A stretch of DNA of 44,723 bases from contig JAGHTW010000082.1 in NCBI GenBank assembly GCA_018065145.1, forward strand, positions 1 through 44,723, read 5' to 3'. Each line of letters opens with the position of its first letter. Position 1 is the stretch's first letter. The notes beneath the pieces were generated by a model, which made no database searches, had not been told where the DNA came from, and saw nothing but the letters and a program-made list of their open reading frames with translations. Origin of the DNA: Candidatus Prevotella equi (lineage in GTDB: Bacteria > Bacteroidota > Bacteroidia > Bacteroidales > Bacteroidaceae). A program made the position numbers and the translations under genes. Shown in pieces: positions 16,496 to 24,025 of the stretch.

Positions 16496-18117
16496 GGCAT
16501 AAACGTTTTATATTCCACATCCTTTCCTATATAGTAGTTCCATTCAAATGGAGTGAACTCGCGCGTCATGCGGCTTCTTGTGTGCTCGGCATTGCTCTTG
16601 GCGCTTATATTCAGAGAGTGAACGGAGCCGTTTGCGAAGCCGATATCAAGAGCTGATGACGTGTAGTCATAATTGATGCATAGTGGCCAAAGGTCAAAAT
16701 CAACCTCGTTGGATACTATCATGGTGTTCAGGTTGCCCATGTCCCATATTCTCACCGATTTGTCGTATGATGCCGACATGACCATTCTGCTGTAGCTTTC
16801 CATTGCTGATATGGCACCGGTGTGTCCTACGAGCTTTGACAGCAGTTCACCTTCTGTCGTGCAGACGTACAGTGCACCACTCTCGCTGCCTATGATGTCA
16901 TAGTTCTCGCGAGCGTAGTAAACGTATGATGTCGGTTTGTCACCTTTCATCCATGGCATATCTATTTCCGTCTGGTCCATCTCCTTATTTATATATATAA
17001 GGTGTCCGTCGTTACAGCATAGCACGATAGTGCCATCGGTCCTTTGACCTATTGATGTAACGTCGTGATTTGTATCCATGCTCTTCATTACGTTCTTGCA
17101 GTCGGCGGTAATCCGTGCCAGTGTCCTATTGCCCACGACAAGGTATGTGCTGTCCTTCAATAGGAATATCTTTTGCCAGAAGTCCTGTGGCAATGTTGGT
17201 CTTATGATGGTGCATGAAATGTTGTTCGTGACGTCAATATTGGCTATCTCGCCGTTGACACTGAGCACCACGCCGTGCTCCTTGTCCTTCATTATGATGT
17301 CGCGGAAGTCATACTGGCTGTTTGCGAAAAGCAGGTCTGGCTTTTGTGGTACTCCGCTGCCCCATTGGGTGAATGTCGATGCTGGTATGGAGAGAATCTC
17401 TCCGTAGTCACTGATGGCTATTATGGACTTTGCCTTCTTCTCGTTTCTCAGAATTGCCAATTTGCGTATTCCTCCCTTTGCTATTCCGTCAAGGGCTTTG
17501 TCGGCACCTGATGTTCTTACGAGAGAAGAGAAGATGTCCTGCTGATACTGATTGCCTCCATATTCCTTCGTGTAATACCACGCGCTATAGCTGAGTAGCG
17601 ATGCCAGTGCCTCGTCGCCAACGTTGCTCTGCTGTATTGAGGTCTGTGCAAGAGAACGTCCCAGTGATCTGTAGAACAGCGTGTCTGCCTGTGCCTGTGC
17701 TGCCTGTGCCTGTAGCATGTGATGCGTAGCTCTTTCGCTTTCCGCCTCTGCTACTACGCGCATGCTGTCAGCCTGTCGTGCCGAACGCACCGCACGGCGT
17801 TCCTGTTCCCTTGCCGTTGCACGTTCTATCTCTGCCTTGCCGCGCTCCATGTCTGCTATGCGGCTCTGCTCTTCGGCACGCTCGCGCTGCTTGTCAGACA
17901 TGGCTTTCTGCTGAAAGGCAATGTCCTCCATCTGCTCACTGATACGTCTTGTTACCAACGCCTGGCGTTCCGTCTGTTCCAGTTCCGCAATCTTGGCACG
18001 CATCTCCTCCCTCTCTGCATTGAAAATACTGTTGCAGATAACGTAGGTTATGGCGCTGCTGATGGCAATGGCGAGAAATAACCAGAGTATGTTGATGTTC
18101 GTTTTTATGGCCTTCAT
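16492..18117 (-). CDS. Membrane-anchored coiled-coil WD40-repeat protein
   Basis: The 541-residue protein has an N-terminal membrane helix (about 10-31), a long coiled coil rich in Arg, Glu and Ala (about 33-150), a short helical segment (LGRSLAQTSIQQSNVGDEAL and following, about 152-205) and a WD40-like propeller (about 215-530). The clearest repeat is LVGHTGAISAMESYSRMVMS followed by YDKSVRIWDM near 437-468. Positive charges before the helix favour an N-in topology, so most of the protein should be periplasmic. The helical plus WD40 layout resembles the tail of STAND-type proteins without their NTPase. It sits between the phosphatase gene (141-base gap holding an inverted repeat) and the propeller gene (4-base overlap). 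Its role is probably scaffolding; no function can be assigned. Confidence 0.85.
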   Translation of the reverse strand: MKAIKTNINILWLFLAIAISSAITYVICNSIFNAEREEMRAKIAELEQTERQALVTRRISEQMEDIAFQQKAMSDKQRERAEEQSRIADMERGKAEIERATAREQERRAVRSARQADSMRVVAEAESERATHHMLQAQAAQAQADTLFYRSLGRSLAQTSIQQSNVGDEALASLLSYSAWYYTKEYGGNQYQQDIFSSLVRTSGADKALDGIAKGGIRKLAILRNEKKAKSIIAISDYGEILSIPASTFTQWGSGVPQKPDLLFANSQYDFRDIIMKDKEHGVVLSVNGEIANIDVTNNISCTIIRPTLPQDFWQKIFLLKDSTYLVVGNRTLARITADCKNVMKSMDTNHDVTSIGQRTDGTIVLCCNDGHLIYINKEMDQTEIDMPWMKGDKPTSYVYYARENYDIIGSESGALYVCTTEGELLSKLVGHTGAISAMESYSRMVMSASYDKSVRIWDMGNLNTMIVSNEVDFDLWPLCINYDYTSSALDIGFANGSVHSLNISAKSNAEHTRSRMTREFTPFEWNYYIGKDVEYKTFMP

Positions 18118-18150
18118 AAGGTGTTGGTTATTAACCAGTTAAGAGGGGCT

Positions 18151-18239
18151 CTGTAATCGTGCCACTTTTACCGTGTAATCGTAATGCTTTTACCGAGTAA
18201 TCGTGCAACGATTACCGTGTAAAAGTGGCACGATTACAG
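18151..18239. repeat. Inverted-repeat array between phosphatase and WD40 genes
   Basis: Arms of 21 bp (18151-18171 and 18219-18239) are perfect reverse complements. The 47 bases between them hold further copies of a TAATCG-n-TTTTACCG word, so the element is both tandem and palindromic. It could fold into a long hairpin in the operon mRNA. There is no T tract to make it a simple terminator. Confidence 0.8.
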
Positions 18240-18258
18240 GAGGGGGGTAAAACGACTA

Positions 18259-19422
18259 TTATTGACGCTTAATTACGAGCACTGTAATGTCGTCACTTTG
18301 CTCTGCTCCGTCGGCATGAGATTGCACTGCATTATTGATGGCTGAGACTATCTCTTTTGCAGAAGAACGCTCCAGTGATGGCAGCAATGCCTCCAGACGT
18401 TCCTCGCCGTAGAGCTCATTGCTCATCGAGCATGCTTCTGTCACGCCGTCGGTGAATGTGACAAGTGCATCACCTGTCTCTAAACGCAGCGACAGTGACT
18501 TGTAAGGAATGCCCTCCATTACCCCGAGGCAGATGTTGTTGCTTGTTGGCAGAGTCTCAAGGGTGCCGTTGCTGCGCAGTATGTATGGTGGGTTATGTCC
18601 TGCATTGACATACTGCACCTCGCCGGTGCTGGTGTTGAGGATGCCATAGAACAAGGTCACGAACATGGAGTCGAAACTCTCTGCTGCAAGTATGTTGTTG
18701 CTTTCGGTGATTGTATCTACGGCATCAAGGGTCTTCTTCCCAGCAAAACGCAGGAGGGTATGGCTGACAGCCATGAACATTGCCGCCGGAACGCCCTTGC
18801 CGCTGACGTCTGCAATGCAGAAACCAATATGCTCTTCGTCAATGCGGAAGAAGTCATAGAAGTCTCCGCCCACGTCTTTCGCCGGTTTCATGGATGCGAA
18901 TATGTCCCACTTCTGCTGCAAGTCCTCAAATGGCGGGAATTTTCGTGGAAGGATGGCGAGCTGTATCTCTGCTGCCAGTGCCAGGTCGCTCTTGATATCA
19001 ACGAGCTGTCCGTGCTCTTTTTGCGTCTGCTTCACGAATTCTATCTCTGCAACAGCCTTGTCTATAGTCAGCTGCAGGTCATCGAGGTCTATTGGTTTTG
19101 TAGCAAAGTCGAAGGCACCGTTGTTCATTGCCGTGCGGATGTTGCTCATCTCGCCATAGGCGCTGACCATGATGACCTTCAATGCAGGATTGTGACGGTC
19201 GTTGAGTTTCTTGAGGAGTGTGAGACCATCCATCTCCGGCATGTTGATGTCAGAGAGAACAATGTCTATGTCGGGATGCTCAAGGATGCATTGCAATGCT
19301 TCTATGCCGTTGTGAGCAAAGAAAAACTCATATTCACCCTTGCGAATCTTTCTGCGGAAATACTGTGTCAGAAGGAGTTCCAAATCGATCTCGTCATCTA
19401 CACTGAGAATTTTTACTGCCAT
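18259..19422 (-). CDS. Response regulator with SpoIIE/RsbU-type PP2C phosphatase output
   Basis: The 387-residue protein has an N-terminal receiver domain (1-125): SVDDE acidic pocket, phosphoacceptor Asp in IVLSDINMPEMDG and conserved Lys in ATKPID. A coiled linker (about 125-160) leads to a PPM phosphatase of the SpoIIE/RsbU class (about 165-387) with the metal-binding motifs GGDFYDFF, ADVSGKGVPAAM, FTDGVTEA and SDDITVLV. Such proteins dephosphorylate Ser/Thr-phosphorylated partners, classically anti-anti-sigma STAS proteins, when the receiver is phosphorylated. No STAS or anti-sigma gene is in the window. It is first in the minus-strand operon that ends with the TonB receptor, and its promoter region is shared with the divergent acyl-CoA synthetase gene. 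Confidence 0.93.
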   Translation of the reverse strand: MAVKILSVDDEIDLELLLTQYFRRKIRKGEYEFFFAHNGIEALQCILEHPDIDIVLSDINMPEMDGLTLLKKLNDRHNPALKVIMVSAYGEMSNIRTAMNNGAFDFATKPIDLDDLQLTIDKAVAEIEFVKQTQKEHGQLVDIKSDLALAAEIQLAILPRKFPPFEDLQQKWDIFASMKPAKDVGGDFYDFFRIDEEHIGFCIADVSGKGVPAAMFMAVSHTLLRFAGKKTLDAVDTITESNNILAAESFDSMFVTLFYGILNTSTGEVQYVNAGHNPPYILRSNGTLETLPTSNNICLGVMEGIPYKSLSLRLETGDALVTFTDGVTEACSMSNELYGEERLEALLPSLERSSAKEIVSAINNAVQSHADGAEQSDDITVLVIKRQ

Positions 19423-19451
19423 ATCTTACGTGTATTATTTTTTTTATTGCG

Positions 19452-19488
19452 CAAAGATAGTAATAAATATTCGATTTTACATCATAAA
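19452..19488 (-). promoter_or_regulatory. Possible promoter of the signalling operon
   Basis: On the minus strand, TATCTTTG at 19459-19452 matches TAnnTTTG. The upstream -33 box near 19488-19485 is only TTTA, so the call is tentative. Confidence 0.45.
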
Positions 19489-19500
19489 GTTAATGAAAAA

Positions 19501-19532
19501 TTTGGTTGTTTGTTGATTTTTCTATATTTTTG
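19501..19532 (+). promoter_or_regulatory. Promoter of the acyl-CoA synthetase gene
   Basis: TTTG at 19501-19504 and TATTTTTG at 19525-19532 are 20 nt apart, an exact fit to the Bacteroidetes promoter pattern, about 40 nt before the ATG. Confidence 0.7.
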
Positions 19533-19572
19533 CATCGAAATTGTGAAATAAAAGAACCCGCCTTTACAAAAA

Positions 19573-21381
19573 ATGCAGACACTATGCCATCTTGCAATGC
19601 TCCCTTATGAGCAAGCAAAGAAATACGGAGAACGTACCGTTTTTGAGTATCAGGACTTTGGAAGCCGCGTGTGGAAGAAGATTTCATGGCTTGCATTCTC
19701 TGAGAATGTGAAGAAGGTGTCGAATGCCCTTTTGTCGCTTGGCGTTGAGGTGCAGGAGAATATCGGTGTCTTCTCGCAGAACTCCTTGCCTTATCTCACC
19801 ACAGACTTCGGCGCATGGGGCATCAGAGCGGTGTCGATACCGTTTTATGCTACTAGTTCTGAGAACCAGTTGCAGTATGTTGTCAACGATGCCAGGATTC
19901 GTTTTGTCTTTGTAGGCGAACAGGAACAGTACGACAAGGCGCAGCGTGTGCAGGCATTGTGTCCTACACTGGAGCGTATCATCGTGTATGACGAGGCGGT
20001 AGTGATGGCGGAGCACGATGTCACCTCTATGTATTACAAGGATTTTCTGGCGCAGACGGAAGGATTGCCACATCAGGCGGAACTGGAGAAAAGACTGGCG
20101 GAGCGTAGTTATGACGATATAGCGAATATACTTTATACCTCTGGTACTACGGGCGATTCCAAGGGCGTGGTGCTGACATACGGACAGTATGATGCGGCGC
20201 TGAAGGCTAATGACAAGTGCGTGCCGGTGGGAGAGAGTGACCGTGTCATCACCTTCCTGCCTATAACGCATATTTTCGAGAGAGGATGGGATATGCTGTC
20301 GCTGACAGAGGGCGCAACGCTGATTATCAATACCGATCCGCACAATATACAGCAGGCTATGCGTGAGACACATCCTACGTGTATGTCTGCCGTACCACGA
20401 TTCTGGGAAAAGGTCTATGCCGGTGTGCAGGAAAAGATTGACAAGTCTTCGCCAATGCAGCAGAAGGTCTTTCGCGGAGCACTGGAGACAGGACGACAGT
20501 ATCACATAGAACATCTTGCAAAGGGAAAGAAACCATCGCTGGCGCTGACGCTGAAGTACAAGGTTATAGACAAGACCATACTCGCCTTGGTGAGAAAGCA
20601 ACTGGGACTGGAGCATGCCAATATATTCCCTACGGCAGGAGCTGTGGTGTCAAAGGAGGTAGAGACATTTGTGCATAGCCTCGGTATATGCATGATAGTT
20701 GGTTATGGACTGACGGAGAGTCTTGCCACAGTATCGTGCGACCATCGTAACGAACCGTTTACCGTAGGTTCGGTGGGACGTCCTATCGAGGGAATAGAGA
20801 TACGCATCAGCGAGAATAACGAGGTGTTGCTCAAGGGACCTACCATCACACGAGGTTATTATCAGCGTGATGCACTCAACAAGGAGGCATTCACCGAGGA
20901 TGGTTTCTTCCGTACAGGCGACGCGGGTTACCTGAAGAACGGAGAATTGTTCTTGACGGAACGTATAAAGGACCTTTACAAGACAAGCAACGGCAAGTAT
21001 GTAGCACCGCAGGCGGTAGAGTCTAAGCTCTTGGTGGATAAGTATATAGAGCAGATAGCGGTGGTTGCTGACGAAAGGAAATTCGTGTCTGCACTGATAG
21101 TGCCTGCGTATGCTCTGTTGGAAGAGTATGCAAGGGAGATGAATATACCATTTGCTAATAGGGAAGACCTGTGTAGCAACGAAAAGATAATACGAATGCT
21201 CACCGAACGTATCAACACCCTGCAACAGGGATTGGCAGGATACGAACAGGTGAAGCGCTTCACACTTCTCACAGAACCATTCACTATGGAGTCAGGAGAA
21301 CTGACAAACACGCTGAAGACACGCCGCCCTGTGATAATAAAGAATCATGCGGAGGAAATAGAAAAAATGTACGAGGAATGA
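19573..21381 (+). CDS. Long-chain acyl-CoA synthetase (AMP-forming)
   Basis: The 602-residue enzyme belongs to the ANL superfamily and matches the length of long-chain fatty acid CoA ligases of the FadD15/FAA type. The P-loop YTSGTTGDSKG lies near 187-197, the A5 motif GYGLTES near 379-385, the hinge/A7-A8 region FRTGDAGYLKNGELFLTERIKD near 440-461, and the C-terminal lysine region is present near the end (SGELTNTLKTRRP). It activates fatty acids to acyl-CoA via acyl-AMP. It diverges from the signalling operon and has its own promoter. It stands about 2.6 kb before the polyene-like cluster, but there is no evidence that it serves that pathway. Confidence 0.9.
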   Translation: MQTLCHLAMLPYEQAKKYGERTVFEYQDFGSRVWKKISWLAFSENVKKVSNALLSLGVEVQENIGVFSQNSLPYLTTDFGAWGIRAVSIPFYATSSENQLQYVVNDARIRFVFVGEQEQYDKAQRVQALCPTLERIIVYDEAVVMAEHDVTSMYYKDFLAQTEGLPHQAELEKRLAERSYDDIANILYTSGTTGDSKGVVLTYGQYDAALKANDKCVPVGESDRVITFLPITHIFERGWDMLSLTEGATLIINTDPHNIQQAMRETHPTCMSAVPRFWEKVYAGVQEKIDKSSPMQQKVFRGALETGRQYHIEHLAKGKKPSLALTLKYKVIDKTILALVRKQLGLEHANIFPTAGAVVSKEVETFVHSLGICMIVGYGLTESLATVSCDHRNEPFTVGSVGRPIEGIEIRISENNEVLLKGPTITRGYYQRDALNKEAFTEDGFFRTGDAGYLKNGELFLTERIKDLYKTSNGKYVAPQAVESKLLVDKYIEQIAVVADERKFVSALIVPAYALLEEYAREMNIPFANREDLCSNEKIIRMLTERINTLQQGLAGYEQVKRFTLLTEPFTMESGELTNTLKTRRPVIIKNHAEEIEKMYEE

Positions 21382-21387
21382 TAACAA

Positions 21388-21786
21388 ATGGAGAATGGAA
21401 AGTGGAAAATGGAAAATGAAAGTTCACCCAAAAATGTTCTCTACGTAAAGTCAATGGCTTTTTCGTTGAGGATAATAAAAATGGAGGAGTACCTGAAGAA
21501 AGAAACGAAATGCAATAGATCCATAATTAATCAGGTTGTAAGGTCTGGGACAAGCATATCAGCCAATATCGCAGAGAGTATCAATGCTGAAAGTAAAGTG
21601 GATTTTGCTCATAAATTGAGTATTGCGTTGAAAGAAGCTGATGAAACTGAAGGCTGGCTATGTAATATCCGAGATGGTTACAAAGTGAATGTCATGGCTT
21701 TTAATTCTCTGATAAGCGATTTGAAAGAAATTAAATATATATTGATTGCAAGCATAAAAACTGCAAAAGGAATAAATAAAAAATAA
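21388..21786 (+). CDS. S23/IVP-type four-helix-bundle protein
   Basis: The 132-residue product has the family signature of 23S rRNA intervening-sequence proteins: SMAFSLRIIKMEEYLKKET, then NQVVRSGTSISANIAES (about 50-66) and SIALKEADETEGWL. These form pentameric four-helix bundles of unclear function; relatives include the Avd protein of diversity-generating retroelements. The first codons (MENGKWKMEN) are encoded by the left arm of a 22-bp inverted repeat, so the original start may be a later Met. The gene sits alone between the acyl-CoA synthetase and prfB, flanked exactly by the repeat, which suggests that it arrived as a small element. No 23S rRNA gene is near. Confidence 0.85.
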   Translation: MENGKWKMENESSPKNVLYVKSMAFSLRIIKMEEYLKKETKCNRSIINQVVRSGTSISANIAESINAESKVDFAHKLSIALKEADETEGWLCNIRDGYKVNVMAFNSLISDLKEIKYILIASIKTAKGINKK

Positions 21787-21855
21787 ACGGTTAGCAAAAT
21801 GAAAGTGTATGGGGCGCAAGCTTTATTTTCCACTTTCCATTTTCCACTTTCCATT
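21394..21855. repeat. Perfect 22-bp inverted repeats flanking the S23-type gene
   Basis: The arm at 21394-21415 is the exact reverse complement of 21834-21855. Both are built from purine-rich ATGGAAA words. They enclose the four-helix-bundle gene, and the right arm ends six bases before the prfB ATG. No transposase lies inside, and no target duplication was recognised. Confidence 0.8.
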
Positions 21856-21860
21856 TGAAT

Positions 21861-22997
21861 ATGATAACACAAGAACAACTAAAGGATGTATTGGAGCGTG
21901 CTGACGCATTGGCTCGATACTTGGACATAGACAGAAAGAAAATAGAGTTTGAGGAAGAAGACCTTAGAACACAGGCACCAGACTTCTGGGAAGACCCAGA
22001 GCGCGCAAGGGCGCAGATGAAAGTCGTGGGAGAACTGAAGAAGTGGCTCGACGGATACAAAGAGGTGCGCAATGCTGCCGATGAACTGCAGCTAAGTCTT
22101 GAGTTCTTCCGTGACGAGATGCTGACGGAAGAAGAGGTGGATGCTGCCTATGCACATGCCATGGAGGCAATAGAGTCACTGGAACTGAAGAACATGCTGC
22201 GACAGGAGGAAGACCCTATGGATGCAGTGCTGAAGATAAACAGCGGCGCCGGCGGTACCGAAGCACAGGACTGGGCGCAGATGCTCATGAGAATGTATAT
22301 GCGTTGGGCAGAAAAAGGCGGATACAAGGTTACTGTAGTGGATATACTGGAGGGTGATGAGGCAGGAATAAAGTCTGTCACCATGCAGATAGAGAATAAC
22401 ACGAACAGCACTTCCGGTGGTGACTACGCATACGGATATCTCAAATCAGAGAATGGCGTGCACCGACTGGTGCGCGTGAGTCCTTACAACGCACAGGGAA
22501 AGCGTATGACAAGCTTCGCTTCTGTCTTTGTATCACCGCTTGTTGATGATACGATAGAGGTGTATGTTGATCCAGCAAGAGTATCATGGGACACCTTCCG
22601 TTCCAGCGGTGCTGGTGGACAGAACGTCAATAAGGTGGAGACGGGCGTACGTCTGCGTTATATGTATCAGGATCCCGATACTGGAGAGGAAGAAGAAATC
22701 CTCATTGCCAACACCGAGAGCCGCAAACAGCAGCAGAACCGTGAGAACGCTATGCGACTGCTTAAGTCACAGCTCTATGACCGTGCCATGAAGAAACGCA
22801 TGGAGGCGCAGGCTGCGATAGAGGCAAGCAAACTGAAGATAGAGTGGGGCAGTCAGATACGTTCGTATGTCTTTGACGATAAGCGCGTCAAGGACCATCG
22901 TACCAACTTCGAGACTCACAACGTTGATGCCGTTATGGACGGAAAACTCGATGGTTTCATCAAGGCATACCTGATGGAATTTAACAAGAAGGAATAG
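21861..22997 (+). CDS. prfB: Peptide chain release factor 2
   Basis: The 378-residue protein is RF2, recognising UGA and UAA. The GGQ hydrolysis motif is at 252-254 in SSGAGGQNVNK. The stop-recognition tripeptide, SPF in E. coli RF2, reads SPY at 207-209. The usual autoregulatory +1 frameshift near codon 25 is absent: the region reads continuously as ARYLDIDRKK with TAC TTG GAC and no in-frame stop. The ATG at 21861 is preferred over a TTG two codons earlier, which lies in the flanking inverted repeat. That repeat occupies the upstream region normally used for initiation. Confidence 0.95.
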   Translation: MITQEQLKDVLERADALARYLDIDRKKIEFEEEDLRTQAPDFWEDPERARAQMKVVGELKKWLDGYKEVRNAADELQLSLEFFRDEMLTEEEVDAAYAHAMEAIESLELKNMLRQEEDPMDAVLKINSGAGGTEAQDWAQMLMRMYMRWAEKGGYKVTVVDILEGDEAGIKSVTMQIENNTNSTSGGDYAYGYLKSENGVHRLVRVSPYNAQGKRMTSFASVFVSPLVDDTIEVYVDPARVSWDTFRSSGAGGQNVNKVETGVRLRYMYQDPDTGEEEEILIANTESRKQQQNRENAMRLLKSQLYDRAMKKRMEAQAAIEASKLKIEWGSQIRSYVFDDKRVKDHRTNFETHNVDAVMDGKLDGFIKAYLMEFNKKE

Positions 22998-23053
22998 TAA
23001 TTCCCAAACGAATAAACGAATAAACAACAAAAATAACCAAACAACTAAAAACT

Positions 23054-23209
23054 ATGAGCAGATTAAAGAAAATGAAGGCAGAGGCAAAGCGTAATGCCTA
23101 TGCTGCAAAGAAGGAAAAGGAAGGTCGCAGTGTTATCAACTGGATTTTTGGTTCACTCATCGCCCTCGGCGTACTATACGCTATCTATACCATCATTATT
23201 CTTAGCTAA
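23054..23209 (+). CDS. Small basic single-pass membrane protein
   Basis: A 51-codon frame with a good ATG encodes a basic N-terminus (MSRLKKMKAEAKRNAYAAKK) followed by one hydrophobic helix (about 29-50, INWIFGSLIALGVLYAIYT) and a stop almost at once. The charge pattern predicts a cytoplasmic N-terminus. I do not recognise a family. It lies between prfB and the CYTH gene in the same direction, with 56 and 15 bases of spacing, and is too well formed to be chance. The purpose is unknown. Confidence 0.7.
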   Translation: MSRLKKMKAEAKRNAYAAKKEKEGRSVINWIFGSLIALGVLYAIYTIIILS

Positions 23210-23224
23210 GTAATCTACTTACAG

Positions 23225-23716
23225 ATGGAGATAGAACGCAAATTCCTTGTAAAGCGCGATGGCGCCTTTCGTTCCATGGTGACTACCTCTTCGCAGATAG
23301 CGCAGGGGTACATGGAGGTGAAAGGCGCCACCGTGCGTATTCGCTTACGCGACGACAAGGCTTATCTCACTATCAAGGGACCATCAAAAGACGGAGGCAT
23401 CTCACGCTATGAGTTTGAACGCGAGATTCCCGTTGACGATGCCCGTGAGATGCTCACCCTCTGCCATGGAGGACTGATAGAAAAGACACGTCATATCGTG
23501 CCTTACGAAGGACATGTCTTTGAGGTTGATGAGTTCCATGGCGCTAATGACGGACTACTTTTCTGCGAAGTGGAACTAAGCGATGCTAACGAACACTTCG
23601 AGCGTCCGCCGTTCCTCGGTCCAGAGGTGACAGGCATCAAATACTTCTACAACAAACACATGCTCACCAAGCCATACCCTCTGTGGCGCCACACATTACC
23701 ACAAGAGTATCAATAA
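23225..23716 (+). CDS. CYTH domain protein (triphosphate tunnel metalloenzyme family)
   Basis: The 163-residue protein begins MEIERKFLV, the ExExK signature of CYTH proteins, and continues with the acidic and basic strands expected of a tunnel-fold enzyme (VRIRLRDDKAYLTIK, then SRYEFEREI and FEVDEFHG). Bacterial members of this size are usually inorganic triphosphatases or of unknown phosphohydrolase activity; adenylate cyclase activity is rare. The length is that of a stand-alone domain, with no CHAD domain. It is the last housekeeping gene before the biosynthetic cluster, 309 bases from its first gene. Confidence 0.88.
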   Translation: MEIERKFLVKRDGAFRSMVTTSSQIAQGYMEVKGATVRIRLRDDKAYLTIKGPSKDGGISRYEFEREIPVDDAREMLTLCHGGLIEKTRHIVPYEGHVFEVDEFHGANDGLLFCEVELSDANEHFERPPFLGPEVTGIKYFYNKHMLTKPYPLWRHTLPQEYQ

Positions 23717-23745
23717 AGAGAATTACTGCAAGATGTAATCAACAA

Positions 23746-23880
23746 TCTTTGTTAATATATCTTAAAAGAATCCGAAAAAACGAACATTTCACTACCTTTT
23801 TTCTAAATTTTTCTTTATCTTTGCGAAAAATTATGTGTGCATGCGTTAGGTGCATTATGGAAAAGATTGCGCAAAGTCCT
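23746..23880 (+). promoter_or_regulatory. Repeated promoter-leader element A upstream of the biosynthetic cluster
   Basis: The 309-base gap before the cluster contains this element. Its parts are a 22-nt block at 23746-23767, a -7 box TATCTTTG at 23816-23823, and a conserved leader to 23880. It is repeated at 44249-44371 on the other side of the cluster: one mismatch in the first block, and about 65 of 78 positions identical in the second by hand alignment. The -33 box is weak. It is the only promoter-like sequence I see for the first ketosynthase gene, giving a leader of roughly 195 nt. Confidence 0.6.
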
Positions 23881-23919
23881 TTTTTTTGTTCGCCAGTGAT
23901 ATCACTGACGACGCCGTAG
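23833..23919 (+). CDS. Possible leader peptide, Cys-rich mini-ORF
   Basis: A 28-codon frame starts about 10 nt after the -7 box, so the mRNA would be almost leaderless. It reads MCACVRCIMEKIAQSP and then diverges. The element downstream of the cluster (44324) has the same frame with MRACVMCIMTKTAQNP, so ten of the first 16 residues agree and there is no frameshift. The stop codon lies in the loop of a small hairpin (23911-23923). It could be a regulatory leader peptide or simply a conserved transcribed sequence. Confidence 0.3.
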   Translation: MCACVRCIMEKIAQSPFFCSPVISLTTP

Positions 23920-23923
23920 GCGT
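23894..23923 (+). promoter_or_regulatory. Palindrome and hairpin in the cluster leader
   Basis: CAGTGATATCACTG at 23894-23907 is a perfect 14-bp palindrome, suited to a dimeric regulator or an RNA hairpin. Directly after it ACGCC-GTA-GGCGT (23911-23923) forms a second small stem. The rest of the leader, 23924-24025, is AT-rich with nothing else recognised. Confidence 0.5.
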
Positions 23924-24025
23924 TTCAAAAATTCACCGGAATTTATACTAATTATATTCCAAAGAACTTATTCAAAAAGATAGATATCCAGAAATAGTTA
24001 GCTAACACATTATTTACTAATATAT

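Noticed and set aside
19684..20616. A 310-codon minus-strand frame inside the acyl-CoA synthetase gene
   Set aside because: The plus strand encodes a complete ANL enzyme with all motifs; the reverse frame has no family features.
21388..21786. Avd gene of a diversity-generating retroelement
   Set aside because: The protein is of the same broad fold, but no reverse transcriptase, template repeat or variable repeat gene is near.
21861..21960. Programmed +1 frameshift in prfB
   Set aside because: The reading frame is continuous and the region homologous to the E. coli site reads TAC TTG GAC with no stop codon.
23717..24025. Known riboswitch class in the cluster leader
   Set aside because: The leader has small hairpins and a conserved block but I see no match to a known aptamer core such as TPP, cobalamin or SAM.
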